35,906 nt of DNA from contig JAGWOC010000028.1 of the NCBI GenBank assembly GCA_028872875.1, positions 1 through 35,906 of the forward strand, read 5' to 3'. How positions within the stretch are numbered: position 1 is the stretch's first letter; the number at the start of each line of letters is the position of its first letter. This DNA comes from Chloroflexota bacterium. GTDB lineage: Bacteria > Chloroflexota > Dehalococcoidia > DSTF01 > JACRBR01. The notes beneath the pieces are model-generated. The model had not been told where the DNA came from. It saw only the letters and a program-made list of their open reading frames with translations, and did not search any database. Made by a program: the position numbers and the translations under genes. Below, piece after piece: positions 7,710-15,439 of this stretch.

Positions 7710-8816
7710 CTATGCCGCGACTGGCGCGAAGCCCACCCGCGGCAGCGCCAGCCGCAGCGCGTCCAGGCACGCCTGGATGTCCGCTTCCGTCACGAGGCCC
7801 AGGTGGCCGATGCGGAAGATCTTGCCCGCGAGCGGGCCCTGGCCGCCGGCGAGCACCGTGTTGTACTCCGTCCGCATCAGCTTGTTCAGCGCCGCGCCGT
7901 CGACGCCGTCCGGCACCCGCACCGCCGTCACCGTGTTCGAGGCCACGCGCTCGTCCGCCAGCAGCTTGAGCCCCAGCGCCTTGACGCCGTCGCGCGTCAT
8001 CTGCCCGATGCGCGCGTGGCGCGCGTGGGTCCGCGTCAGCCCCTCCGCCAGCAGCGTCCGCAGCGCGACGTCCATCGCGAAGTACACGCTCACGGCCGGC
8101 GTCCACGGCGTCTGGCCCTTCTCCAGGAAGCTCTTGGCCTTCGTGTAGTCGAAGTAGTAGCGCGGGCTCTTCGCCGCCGCGATCGCCTCCCACGCCCGCT
8201 TGCTCACCGACACCATCGCCATCCCCGGCGGCACCATCCAGCCCTTCTGCGAGCCCGTCAGCACCACATCGAGGTCCCACGCGTCCACCGGCAGCGGCAG
8301 CGAGCCCAGGCTGCTGATCGCGTCCACCAGCACCAGGATCTCCGGCCGCGCGCCGCGGATCGCCTTTGCGATCGCCGCGAGGTCGTTCGTCACGCCGGTC
8401 GAGGTCTCGTTGTGCGTGACCAGCACGGCCTTGTAGCTCGCATCCTTCCTGAGCGCCACTGACACCCGCTCCGGGTCGGCCGCCGTGCCCTGCTCGAAGT
8501 CCAGCGTGTCCACGTCCACCCCGTAGGTACGGCAGATGTCGGCGAAGCGGTTGCCGAAGACGCCGATCGACACGACCAGCGCCCGGTCCCCCGGCGACAG
8601 CGTGTTCACCACGGCCGACTCCATCGCCCCGGTGCCCGCCGAGGTCAGCGTCAGTACGTCGTTCTTCGTGTCGAACAGCGTCTTCAGGCCGTCGGTGATG
8701 CGCCGGACGATCTCCGCGAACTCGGGGCCGCGGTGGTTGATCATCTGGCGCGACATCGCCTGGAGCACGTCGTCGGGGCAGGGGGTAGGGCCGGGGATGC
8801 GCAGGTTCACGGACAC
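7710..8816 (-). CDS. Class V aminotransferase (alanine/serine-glyoxylate type), probable serine pathway transaminase
   Basis: A 368-residue PLP enzyme of the alanine:glyoxylate / serine:glyoxylate aminotransferase family. Visible are the N-terminal RIPGPTPCPDDVL, the INHRGPEF segment, the cofactor-contacting TSAGTGAMES, the Asp in LVDAISSLGS, and the PLP Lys in LTGSQKGWMVPPG. Its position just ahead of serA suggests that it serves as the phosphohydroxypyruvate or glyoxylate transaminase in place of SerC, as such pairs do in several bacteria and archaea (inference). The start is the GTG at 8816, with AAGGAG eight bases upstream. A good sigma-70 promoter lies about 70 bases upstream. Confidence 0.9.
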   Translation of the reverse strand: MSVNLRIPGPTPCPDDVLQAMSRQMINHRGPEFAEIVRRITDGLKTLFDTKNDVLTLTSAGTGAMESAVVNTLSPGDRALVVSIGVFGNRFADICRTYGVDVDTLDFEQGTAADPERVSVALRKDASYKAVLVTHNETSTGVTNDLAAIAKAIRGARPEILVLVDAISSLGSLPLPVDAWDLDVVLTGSQKGWMVPPGMAMVSVSKRAWEAIAAAKSPRYYFDYTKAKSFLEKGQTPWTPAVSVYFAMDVALRTLLAEGLTRTHARHARIGQMTRDGVKALGLKLLADERVASNTVTAVRVPDGVDGAALNKLMRTEYNTVLAGGQGPLAGKIFRIGHLGLVTEADIQACLDALRLALPRVGFAPVAA

Positions 8817-8882
8817 AGGGGGCTCCTTCTCGAGGGCCAGGCCAACCGGAGGAGATTGTGCACGCCCTCACATAGTGCGCTC

Positions 8883-8911
8883 ATGATAGGTCAGCCCGTG
8901 GACTCGATCAA
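8883..8911 (-). promoter_or_regulatory. Sigma-70-like promoter of the aminotransferase gene
   Basis: On the minus strand TTGATC, a 17-base spacer and TATCAT. The predicted start gives a leader of about 60 bases containing the AAGGAG of the aminotransferase gene. Confidence 0.6.
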
Positions 8912-8966
8912 GAATCGGCGGACGCGCGCGCCGCACGCGCGCCGCCGCACCCGCTGGACGTCAGAA

Positions 8967-8991
8967 GGGGCACGACCATCGGTCGCGCCCC
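8967..8991 (-). terminator. Terminator of the pilin genes
   Basis: On the minus strand GGGGCGCGACC, loop GAT, GGTCGTGCCCC: an 11-bp stem with one G-U pair, followed by TTCTG. The G-U pair exists only in the minus-strand RNA, which fits a terminator for the pilin operon ending at 9023. Confidence 0.65.
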
Positions 8992-9022
8992 TCGCTGCGG
9001 CTTCGCTGGACGATGCTGTCTC

Positions 9023-9256
9023 TTAGCAGGCGCTGCTCGACGGTGCGTTGTTGAGGCAGTTTGTCGCGCCGTTGAACGAGCCGACGATGGCGTTCCGGAA
9101 GAGGAATCCCGCACCGACGACCACAGCCACCGCGACGACGGCCATGATCAGTCCGTACTCGGCCAGCGTCTGGCCCTCTTCATCCTGGAACTTCGATGCG
9201 ATCGCCTGGCCGAGACTCTGGATGGCCACAGCAATGCGAAGGGTCAGTGTGTTCAT
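9023..9256 (-). CDS. Flp-type pilin (second copy)
   Basis: A 77-residue class IVb Flp pilin, the small subunit of Tad pili. A 28-residue leader precedes the prepilin peptidase site in EEGQTLAEYGLIMAVVAVAV (cleavage after the Gly expected), followed by the single hydrophobic helix and a short tail with two Cys, NCLNNAPSSSAC, that could form a disulfide loop. The start ATG follows AAGGGGGGAG. It is the second gene of a tandem pair; the tail is identical in protein to that of the first copy although the DNA differs at several third positions. No other Tad genes are in the window. Confidence 0.88.
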   Translation of the reverse strand: MNTLTLRIAVAIQSLGQAIASKFQDEEGQTLAEYGLIMAVVAVAVVVGAGFLFRNAIVGSFNGATNCLNNAPSSSAC

Positions 9257-9279
9257 AATCTCCCCCCTTGGATGTCCTG

Positions 9280-9314
9280 CTGGCGGGGTGCGGCACGGAG
9301 CCGCGCCCCGCCAG
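9280..9314 (-). other. Stem-loop between the two pilin genes
   Basis: CTGGCGGGG.GCGGC pairs with GCCGC.CCCCGCCAG around a five-base loop, with one mismatch. It lies in the 83-base gap between the pilin genes. It could slow decay of the upstream pilin message or partly end transcription so that the two pilins are made in different amounts (inference). Confidence 0.55.
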
Positions 9315-9339
9315 CTTGCTCTGCGGATGGATCAGTGGC

Positions 9340-9576
9340 TTAGCAGGCGCTGCTGGATGGTGCGTTGTTCAGACAGTTCGTCGCGCCCTTGAACGAGTTG
9401 ACGATGGCGTTCCGGAAGATGAAGCCCGCGCCCACGACGACGGCCACGGCGATGACCGCCATGATCAGGCCGTACTCCGCCAGCGTCTGCCCGTCCTCAT
9501 CCTGGAACTTCGCCTCGATCGCCTGTCCGATGCTCTGCAGGGCAACGACCACCCGGAGAGCCAGTTCGTTGATCAT
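9340..9576 (-). CDS. Flp-type pilin (first copy)
   Basis: A 78-residue paralogue of the pilin downstream, with the same layout: leader, DEDGQTLAEYGLIMAVIAVAV cleavage and helix region, and the tail NCLNNAPSSSAC with its two Cys. The start ATG at 9576 is preferred to an upstream in-frame codon because AAGGGGG lies a few bases before it, matching the second copy. It is probably the first gene of the operon, with a long leader back toward 9750. The facing genes on the + strand encode GT-C-like membrane proteins, so pilin glycosylation is possible but unproven. Confidence 0.88.
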   Translation of the reverse strand: MINELALRVVVALQSIGQAIEAKFQDEDGQTLAEYGLIMAVIAVAVVVGAGFIFRNAIVNSFKGATNCLNNAPSSSAC

Positions 9577-9752
9577 TCCCGTTCCCCCTTGGTTGGAACT
9601 ACACACCCGACCGGGGGCGATCGGGTTCCCTGCCTGCCTCTGGTCCTCTACGAGGGGTAGAAGGACGCCGCCCGGCCCCCGGACTGCGGGCGTCCAGCGC
9701 GTGCCGCCGGCCCTCCCGGCGCTGCTCGCGCTGCCAACTAGAGTCTCGGCAC

Positions 9753-9801
9753 GTCAGGGAATCCCTGTAGGGGTTTCTTCGGACTTTGTTAGGGATTCTT
9801 T
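9753..9801. promoter_or_regulatory. Three AGGG(A/G)-type repeats in the pilin / glycosyltransferase divergent region
   Basis: The 9577-9887 gap holds GC-rich sequence and then an unusually A/T-rich patch with three similar direct elements: GTCAGGGAATCC, TGTAGGGGTTTC and GTTAGGGATTCT, their AGGG at 9756, 9769 and 9791. The spacings are 13 and 22 bases. This looks like a regulator binding region for one or both divergent operons; no clear -10/-35 pair was found. Confidence 0.35.
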
Positions 9802-9887
9802 TACAACTTGCCCCCGCCGCTTCCACCGCGGCGCCCGCCGCTCATCCGCTGCCCGCGCCCGGCCGATACTCTCGCGGGGATATCAGA

Positions 9888-11552
9888 TTGCAGTTGCGCG
9901 CGCGTCCTGCATCGCGGCCGGAAGACGCACCGCTTCGACTCATCACGCCCGGTGCCGGCGTTGAGACGGACATCTCCCCGCGCGCCGCCGCGCTCCTGCT
10001 GCTCGGTGCACTCGCCGTCGGCTCCCTCGTGCGGGCGTCCTTCGTCCTCAGCTCCGGATTCCCCCTGAACGATGGAGGCATGTTCGTCGCGATGGTGCGC
10101 GACCTCCAGGCGTCGGCCTACCGCTTGCCCGCCTTCACGTCGTACAACGCCGAACACCTGCCCTTCGCCTATCCTCCGCTCGGCTTCTACCTGGCCGGCG
10201 TCCTCAACGACCTGACCGGCGCTTCGCTGACGCAGGTCCTGCGGTTCGTCCCCCTTGCGTGCAGTGCGCTCGCCGTCCCCGCCTTCTACCTGCTGGCGCG
10301 CGAGATGCTGCGCACACGCCAGGCCGTCGCCGTCGCGGTCTGGCTCTTCGCCTTCCTGCCCGCGTCCATCGCCTGGATGATCATGGGTGGCGGCCTCACC
10401 CGCGCACCGGGCTACCTCTTCGCGATCCTCACCCTCTCTGCCGTGCGTCGCATGTACCGCCGTCGCACGGCGTCCTCCGCGCTCCTCGTCGTCGTCGTGT
10501 CCTCGCTCGCCGTGCTCAGCCACCTCGAGATGGCCTGGTTTGCCGCCATCAGCGCCGCGGTGTTCCTCCTCGCGTTCGGCCGCGACCGGCGCTCCCTCGT
10601 CCTCACGGCCGCCGCCGCCGCAGGCGTCGCCGCGCTGACCGCGCCGTGGTGGCTCACGGTCGTCATCCAGCACGGCCCTGGGCCGTTCCTCGCCGCCGCG
10701 TCGTCGACGTCGTCATCGCCGTGGCAGCCGCTGACGCTCCTCGTCCAGTTCGGCGTCACCGGCGAGACGCTCTTCGCGCTCACCGGCGCGCTCGCCCTCC
10801 TTGGCATCGCCGCCTGCCTGGCGACGCGCCAGTACCTGCTGCCGTCGTGGCTGCTCGCGCTGGCCGTATTCGACCAGCGCGGCTTCCGCACCAGCGCGAC
10901 CGTCGTCGTGGCGCTGCTGGCGGCCGTCGCCGTGTGCGACGTGGTGCTCCCGCTCGCAGCGAAGTGGTCCCTGCCGTCGTCGCTCGCGTCTTCCGCCCGC
11001 CACGGGCCGCGTGGCGCACCGCGCTGGCTCGCGCCGGCCATGCTTGCGCTTGCCCTCGCGTATCCCGCGTTCTCGGTCCTGGCGACGCCGTCGAAGGTCC
11101 TCACCGGCATGAGCACGGACGAGCGGGCGGCGATGGCGTGGGTGCGCACGAACACGCCGCCGGCCGCCCGCTTCGTCGTCGTCAGCGGCGACGCCTGGTC
11201 GGTGGACCGCACGTCCGAGTGGTTCCCGGTGCTGGCCGGCCGCCGCAGCCTGGCGACCGTACAGGGCACCGAGTGGCTGCCCGGCGGCGCATATCACCGC
11301 AGGATCCGCCAGTATCAGACGCTCCAGGACTGCGCCGTGGCGGACGCCGCCTGTCTCGCCTCGTGGTCGGCCGGCAGCGGCGAGCGGTTCGATGATGTCT
11401 ACATCCCCAGGCTGTCGCCCAGGGCTGACACCACAAGCGGCGCGCCATGCTGCGCACCGCTCATCGCCGCCCTGCGCGCCGACCCACGCTACGCCGTGCT
11501 CTACGACGGCCCCGGCGCCGTCGTCTTCGCGCACCTGGCGGCAGGAGGATAG
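9888..11552 (+). CDS. Multi-pass membrane protein, GT-C glycosyltransferase-like (paralogue 1)
   Basis: About 554 residues with roughly ten hydrophobic spans and a C-terminal soluble region. The first external loop holds an acidic motif typical of GT-C enzymes (GFPLNDGGMFVAMVRDLQ), followed by HLPFAYPPLGFYLAG, as in PMT-like family 39 proteins that use lipid-linked sugars. The C-terminal domain contains RTSEWFPVLAGRRSLATVQG and CCAPLIAALRADP. It is paralogous to the next gene over its whole length. The start is uncertain: TTG at 9888 has GGGGAT upstream; an in-frame TTG at 9786 would add 34 Pro/Ala-rich residues. Function as a glycosyltransferase is inferred from architecture. Confidence 0.75.
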   Translation: MQLRARPASRPEDAPLRLITPGAGVETDISPRAAALLLLGALAVGSLVRASFVLSSGFPLNDGGMFVAMVRDLQASAYRLPAFTSYNAEHLPFAYPPLGFYLAGVLNDLTGASLTQVLRFVPLACSALAVPAFYLLAREMLRTRQAVAVAVWLFAFLPASIAWMIMGGGLTRAPGYLFAILTLSAVRRMYRRRTASSALLVVVVSSLAVLSHLEMAWFAAISAAVFLLAFGRDRRSLVLTAAAAAGVAALTAPWWLTVVIQHGPGPFLAAASSTSSSPWQPLTLLVQFGVTGETLFALTGALALLGIAACLATRQYLLPSWLLALAVFDQRGFRTSATVVVALLAAVAVCDVVLPLAAKWSLPSSLASSARHGPRGAPRWLAPAMLALALAYPAFSVLATPSKVLTGMSTDERAAMAWVRTNTPPAARFVVVSGDAWSVDRTSEWFPVLAGRRSLATVQGTEWLPGGAYHRRIRQYQTLQDCAVADAACLASWSAGSGERFDDVYIPRLSPRADTTSGAPCCAPLIAALRADPRYAVLYDGPGAVVFAHLAAGG

Positions 11553-13199
11553 ATGCGGCAGCCGCTCGCCGAGCCCGCGCCCCAGGCACGGCCGCACCTG
11601 GAGGAGGTGGTCCGCCCGCAATCCGGGGTACACCGACCGCCGCTGCTCCGTCTCGATCGGGCTGTCATCATCGGCACCGTCGCGGGCGCGCTCCTCATCC
11701 GCGGCCTCTTCGTCTTCGCGTCCGGCTTCCCCCTCAACGACGGCGGCCTCTTCTACGCGATGACGCGCGACTTGCAGGCCGCCGGCTACCGCTTGCCCGA
11801 GTACACGTCGTACAACGGCGCGCACATCCCGTTCGCCTACCCGCCGCTCGGCTTCTACATCGCGGGCGCACTCGCTGACCTGACCGGGATGTCCCTCGTC
11901 AACGTCTTCCGCTACCTGCCGCTGGCGTTGAGCATGCTCGCACTTCTCGCCTTCGTGCGCTTCTCGCGTCGCATGCTCTCGTCGCCGATCGAAGTCGCCA
12001 CCTCCGCCTGGGTGTTCGCGCTGCTGCCGCCGGCGTTCCTGTGGATGATCATGGGCGGCGGCGTCACCCGCGCGCTCGGCTTCGTCTTCGCGATCCTGAC
12101 CCTCGATCAGGTAGTCGTGATGTATCGTGATCGGCGGGTCGCTCGCTCGCTCGCTGTCGGAACGCTCGCCGGGTTGACGCTCCTCAGCCATCTCGAGATG
12201 GCGTGGTTTGTCGCGTTCAGCTCCGGGCTGTTCTTTATCGTCTGGGGCCGGCAGCGCGCCGGCATTTCCGCGACGCTCGTGGCCGCGTGCACCGCGCTCG
12301 CGGTCTCCGCGCCGTGGTGGCTCACGGTGCTCCTGCGCTTCGGTCCGTCGCCGTTCGTGGCTGCGGCTCGCTCGGGGACGCAGTCGCCCATTGAGCCGCT
12401 CTGGCTCCTCGCGAAGTTCAATCCGGCTTCCGAGCACGAGTTCGCCGTGCTCGGGGCACTTGGCCTGCTGGGCGTGCTCGCCTGCCTGGCGCGGCGGCAG
12501 TATCTCCTGCCCGCTTGGCTCCTGCTCGCCCTCTTGCTCGACCCCCGTGCTTTCCCGACGAGCGCCGTGCTCCCCCTCGCGCTGCTCGTGACGCTCGCCC
12601 TGCACTGCGTCCTCCTGCCGGTTGCGACCGGCACGTTCGTCGCCGGCGCCGCCGCACCCAGCCGCCGCGCGCCGCGATGGCTGCCGGCAGCCGCCCTCGC
12701 GTCCATCGCTGCCTATGCGCTGTTCTCTGCGTTCACGAGCGCGCCCTCCCTGCTCACGGGCATGACGCCCGCCGAGCGCCAGGCGATGTCGTGGGTGGCC
12801 CGTAACACACCGCCGGATGCACGCGTCGTCGTCGTCTCCGGCGCGGATTGGCCAACCGACCGCACGTCGGAGTGGTTCCCTGTGCTCACCGGCCGCCAGA
12901 GCGTGGCGACGGTTCAGGGATATGAGTGGCTCACCGCCGCGGGCGGGTTCAGCGCACGGGTGAGTGCATATCGCGCGCTGCAGGACTGCGCGAACGCCGA
13001 TGGCTCCTGCGTCGAACGCTGGGCTGTGCGGCACGACGCACCCTTTGACTACCTCTACATCCCCGTGGGCGCACCCAGCGGGAATCTCGCCACGGAGACG
13101 CCCTGCTGCGGCGCGATCGAGGCCGCGCTCCGCGATGACTCGCACTTCGTCCGTGTGTACGACGGCTCCGGCGCCGTCATCTACCGCCGGAGGTCCTAG
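11553..13199 (+). CDS. Multi-pass membrane protein, GT-C glycosyltransferase-like (paralogue 2)
   Basis: A 548-residue tandem paralogue of the preceding gene; the ATG follows its stop codon directly and AGGAGG lies just upstream, so the two are co-translated. Shared blocks include GFPLNDGGLFYAMTRDLQ, HIPFAYPPLGFYIAG, WMIMGGGVTRA, LLSHLEMAWF, APWWLTV, LLTGMTPAERQAMSWV and DRTSEWFPVLTGRQS. The acidic residue of NDGG is the candidate GT-C catalytic residue. It probably acts on a lipid-linked sugar at the outer face of the membrane; the acceptor is unknown. The protein ends in the motif CCGAIEAALRDDS...VYDGSGAVIYRR, similar to the ends of its neighbours. Confidence 0.78.
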   Translation: MRQPLAEPAPQARPHLEEVVRPQSGVHRPPLLRLDRAVIIGTVAGALLIRGLFVFASGFPLNDGGLFYAMTRDLQAAGYRLPEYTSYNGAHIPFAYPPLGFYIAGALADLTGMSLVNVFRYLPLALSMLALLAFVRFSRRMLSSPIEVATSAWVFALLPPAFLWMIMGGGVTRALGFVFAILTLDQVVVMYRDRRVARSLAVGTLAGLTLLSHLEMAWFVAFSSGLFFIVWGRQRAGISATLVAACTALAVSAPWWLTVLLRFGPSPFVAAARSGTQSPIEPLWLLAKFNPASEHEFAVLGALGLLGVLACLARRQYLLPAWLLLALLLDPRAFPTSAVLPLALLVTLALHCVLLPVATGTFVAGAAAPSRRAPRWLPAAALASIAAYALFSAFTSAPSLLTGMTPAERQAMSWVARNTPPDARVVVVSGADWPTDRTSEWFPVLTGRQSVATVQGYEWLTAAGGFSARVSAYRALQDCANADGSCVERWAVRHDAPFDYLYIPVGAPSGNLATETPCCGAIEAALRDDSHFVRVYDGSGAVIYRRRS

Positions 13200-13204
13200 C
13201 CGCG

Positions 13205-14743
13205 ATGTACGCACGCCAGTTCCGGCCCGACAGTCTCGAAGCGCCCGATGGCGCGCGTCCGCACCTGCGGCTCCTGCGCGGCGCCCCGCGCCTGCGCGGC
13301 GTGCCCATCGTCCGCGTGCAGCTCGCGATGATCTTCGCGGCCATCGCCGTCCTGCCCTTCGTGCACCGCGTCGACAACGATTTCTGGTGGCACCTCCGCA
13401 CCGGCCAGCTCATCGTCACCTCCGGCATTCCGATGCATGACCCGTTCTCGTGGACGATGGCCGGCAAGCCCTGGGTGGCGCACGAATGGCTGTCCGAGGC
13501 GATCATCTACGTCGTCGAATCGATGTTCGGGTACGCCGGCAACGTCCTCCTCTTCGACGCCGTTACCTTCGCCTCCATGCTGGTAATGTTCTCGCTCGGC
13601 CGCCGCGCGGGCGCCGGCACGCGGCCGCTGGTCGCGCTCACGCTGCTCTCCGGCGCGGTGCTGCGGATGTTCCTGACCGTGCGCCCGCAGCTCTTCTCCT
13701 GGCTCCTGTTCGCCGTCGTGCTGGCGCTGATCGAGCAGCACGACACCGGCAAGCCGGACGGCCCGTCTGGGAAGTCACGCGCCTGGTTGCTGCCGCCGTT
13801 GTTTGCGCTCTGGGCGAACCTCCATCTCGGCGTCTTCTACGGCCTCATGCTGCTCGCCTGCTGGGTCGCCGCCCGCGCCTGGGAGCGCTGGCGTGGCGAT
13901 GCCGGCGCTGACCTGCGCGTACCGCTCGCCGTGACTGCCGCCTCCATCGTCGCCGTCAGCGCGAACCCGCACGGCCCCGCGCTGCTCCTCTACCCGCTGC
14001 GCTACCTCCTCGATGGGCATGTCGCCAACGCGTCGGTCGCGGAATGGCAGCGGCCCGACCCCATCAACATCTTCCACTGGCCGATCTTCCTAGCCGCGCT
14101 GCTCCTCGTGCTCGCGGTCCTCTCGCGCACGCGGCCGCGCCCCTTCCTCGTGCTCGTCGCGCTCGCGACGGCCGCGCTCAGCATGGAGGCGGTGCGCAAC
14201 GCGCCGTTCGCGGCGCTGGTGGTGGTGCCCATCGCCGGCGGAGCGATGGCGCGGCGCTGGCGCGGCGCGAGCAGCGCGGCCGACTCCTCGGTGCGCACGC
14301 CGCTCGCCGCCGCCATCGCCCTGCCGCTGCTGGCGATGGCGCTCGTCGTCCCGGCCGCCCTCGCCTTCGGTGGCGGCGCGCTCTCGCTCTGGACGCCGTC
14401 GGCGCAGGGCTACCCCGCCGCCGGCACGGCGTACGTGCGCGACCACCTCGCCGGCCGGCGCCTCCTTGGCGACTACAACGCCGCCGGCTACGAGATTGAC
14501 AAGCTCTACCCGGGCACGAAGGTGTTCATCGACGGCCGCACGGACTTCTACGGCAACGCGATCCTCGAGGACTACCTGACGCTCACCGGCGCGAAGCCCG
14601 GCTGGCAGGCGCTGCTCGCGAAGTACCACCCGGACGTCGTCATGCTGCCCGAGAAGGCGCCGCTCATCGTCGCCTTGCGCGCCGACCCGGCCTGGCGCGA
14701 GGCGTTCACCAGCCCCGCCGCTGTCGTCATGGTGCGCCGCTGA
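13205..14743 (+). CDS. Multi-pass membrane protein with DNDFWWHLRTG motif, GT-C-like
   Basis: 512 residues, about ten hydrophobic spans. The first external loop carries HRVDNDFWWHLRTGQLIV and then HDPFSWTMAGKPWVAHEWLSE, signatures of a widespread uncharacterised membrane family that resembles GT-C sugar transferases. The C-terminal soluble part has GDYNAAGYEIDKLYPG and FIDGRTDFYG and ends ALRADPAWREAFTSPAAVVM. The ATG lies six bases after the preceding stop, so it belongs to the same operon as the two paralogues. Its last 87 bases recur, 87 % identical, 0.6 kb downstream beyond a hicBA module. Function unknown; glycosyl transfer is a guess from fold-level resemblance. Confidence 0.72.
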   Translation: MYARQFRPDSLEAPDGARPHLRLLRGAPRLRGVPIVRVQLAMIFAAIAVLPFVHRVDNDFWWHLRTGQLIVTSGIPMHDPFSWTMAGKPWVAHEWLSEAIIYVVESMFGYAGNVLLFDAVTFASMLVMFSLGRRAGAGTRPLVALTLLSGAVLRMFLTVRPQLFSWLLFAVVLALIEQHDTGKPDGPSGKSRAWLLPPLFALWANLHLGVFYGLMLLACWVAARAWERWRGDAGADLRVPLAVTAASIVAVSANPHGPALLLYPLRYLLDGHVANASVAEWQRPDPINIFHWPIFLAALLLVLAVLSRTRPRPFLVLVALATAALSMEAVRNAPFAALVVVPIAGGAMARRWRGASSAADSSVRTPLAAAIALPLLAMALVVPAALAFGGGALSLWTPSAQGYPAAGTAYVRDHLAGRRLLGDYNAAGYEIDKLYPGTKVFIDGRTDFYGNAILEDYLTLTGAKPGWQALLAKYHPDVVMLPEKAPLIVALRADPAWREAFTSPAAVVMVRR

Positions 14744-14810
14744 TGTAGGATCGTGGCGGACGAGCGGTAACGCGGGAGAGTCCCCGCACCCGCATTCTCG
14801 CGGAGGTGGC

Positions 14811-15023
14811 ATGGCGGCATCCGAGATCGTGTTCGCCGTCGATGAGGCGCCCGAGGGGGGGTACACCGCCCGCGCGCTGGGCCACCCCATCTTCACACAG
14901 GCCGATTCGCTGCCTGAGCTACGGGCGGTGCTGCAGGACGCCGTGCGCTGCCACTTCGAAGAGACAGACCGCCCGCGTGTCATCCGCCTTCACCTCGTCA
15001 AGGACGAAGTGATACCCGTTTGA
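14811..15023 (+). CDS. hicB: HicB-like antitoxin
   Basis: A 70-residue protein with the partial RNase-H-like HicB fold: EIVFAVDEAPEGGYTARALG, then FTQADSLPELRAVLQDAVRCHF. No DNA-binding extension follows, so it is a minimal HicB. It overlaps the downstream HicA gene by four bases, the usual antitoxin-first arrangement of hicBA operons. GGAGGT lies just before the ATG. It would neutralise HicA by binding it; without a DNA-binding domain, autoregulation would need another factor. Confidence 0.75.
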   Translation: MAASEIVFAVDEAPEGGYTARALGHPIFTQADSLPELRAVLQDAVRCHFEETDRPRVIRLHLVKDEVIPV

Positions 15024-15274
15024 GGCTTCCGCGTGACCTGTCGGGCGCCGAACTGGCATCGCTCTTGGGGCGGTTCGGGTATCAGTCGACAAGGCAGACG
15101 GGGAGCCATCTCCGCCTTACATCGACACGCAAGGGCACGCCGCACCACATCACGGTTCCCCTGCACCAGGACCTGAAGCTGGGCACGCTGAGCGGCATCA
15201 TCAGCGAGGTCGCAGCCTACCTGGAGATCGAGCGTGAGGAATGCGCAGAGGCTCTCTTCGGACGCGAGCGGTGA
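15020..15274 (+). CDS. hicA: HicA-family mRNA interferase toxin
   Basis: An 84-residue HicA (YcfA-like) protein with the double-stranded-RNA-binding-like fold. The catalytic His lies in TRQTGSHLRLTS, and the protein has the expected opening LSGAELASLLGRFGY and the strand HHITVPLHQDLKLGTLSGII. Such toxins cleave mRNA during stress. It begins at a TTG that overlaps the hicB stop (TTGA), implying translational coupling. The pair sits between the 3' end of a membrane protein gene and a second copy of that 3' end. Confidence 0.85.
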   Translation: MRLPRDLSGAELASLLGRFGYQSTRQTGSHLRLTSTRKGTPHHITVPLHQDLKLGTLSGIISEVAAYLEIEREECAEALFGRER

Positions 15275-15279
15275 ACGTG

Positions 15280-15366
15280 GCGCCGCCGATCGTGGCGCTG
15301 CGCGCCGACCCGGCCTGGCGCGAAGCCTTCACCAGCCCCGCCGCTGTCGTGATGGTGCGCCGGTAG
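15280..15366 (+). pseudogene. Duplicate of the 3' end of the 13205-14743 membrane protein gene
   Basis: These 87 bases align without gaps to 14657-14743. I count 76 of 87 identical; 27 of 28 amino acids are the same and nearly all differences are silent. The stop differs (TAG for TGA). An in-frame GTG at 15271 overlaps the hicA stop, but the encoded 31 residues are only the tail of the larger protein. It is best read as the remnant of a second membrane protein gene, or as the old gene end displaced when hicBA arrived. Confidence 0.8.
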
Positions 15367-15399
15367 CGTCGCGGAATGCAGGTTCAAGGGGGGACACCT

Positions 15400-15426
15400 C
15401 CCCCTCTCCGCCTGTCGGAGAGGGGG
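15400..15426. terminator. 11-bp GC-rich inverted repeat between the 3'-end duplicate and pyrD
   Basis: CCCCCTCTCCG, loop CCTGT, CGGAGAGGGGG, followed by CCGAGGGGTGAGGT. It lies between the convergent duplicate fragment and pyrD and can end transcription from both sides. Similar CCCTCTCC / GGAGAGGG inverted repeats are common dispersed intergenic elements in large bacterial genomes. Confidence 0.6.
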
Positions 15427-15439
15427 CCGAGGGGTGAGG

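Noticed and set aside
9577-9887. Sigma-54 promoter for the pilin genes
   Set aside because: The closest match (TTGGCAGCGCGAGCAGC on the minus strand) lacks the conserved TTGC/A element at the right spacing.
14761-14805. Glycine-riboswitch-like string (GCGGGAGAGTCC) before hicB
   Set aside because: The segment is far too short and lacks the GCCGAAGGAGCAA part; the following gene is not related to glycine.
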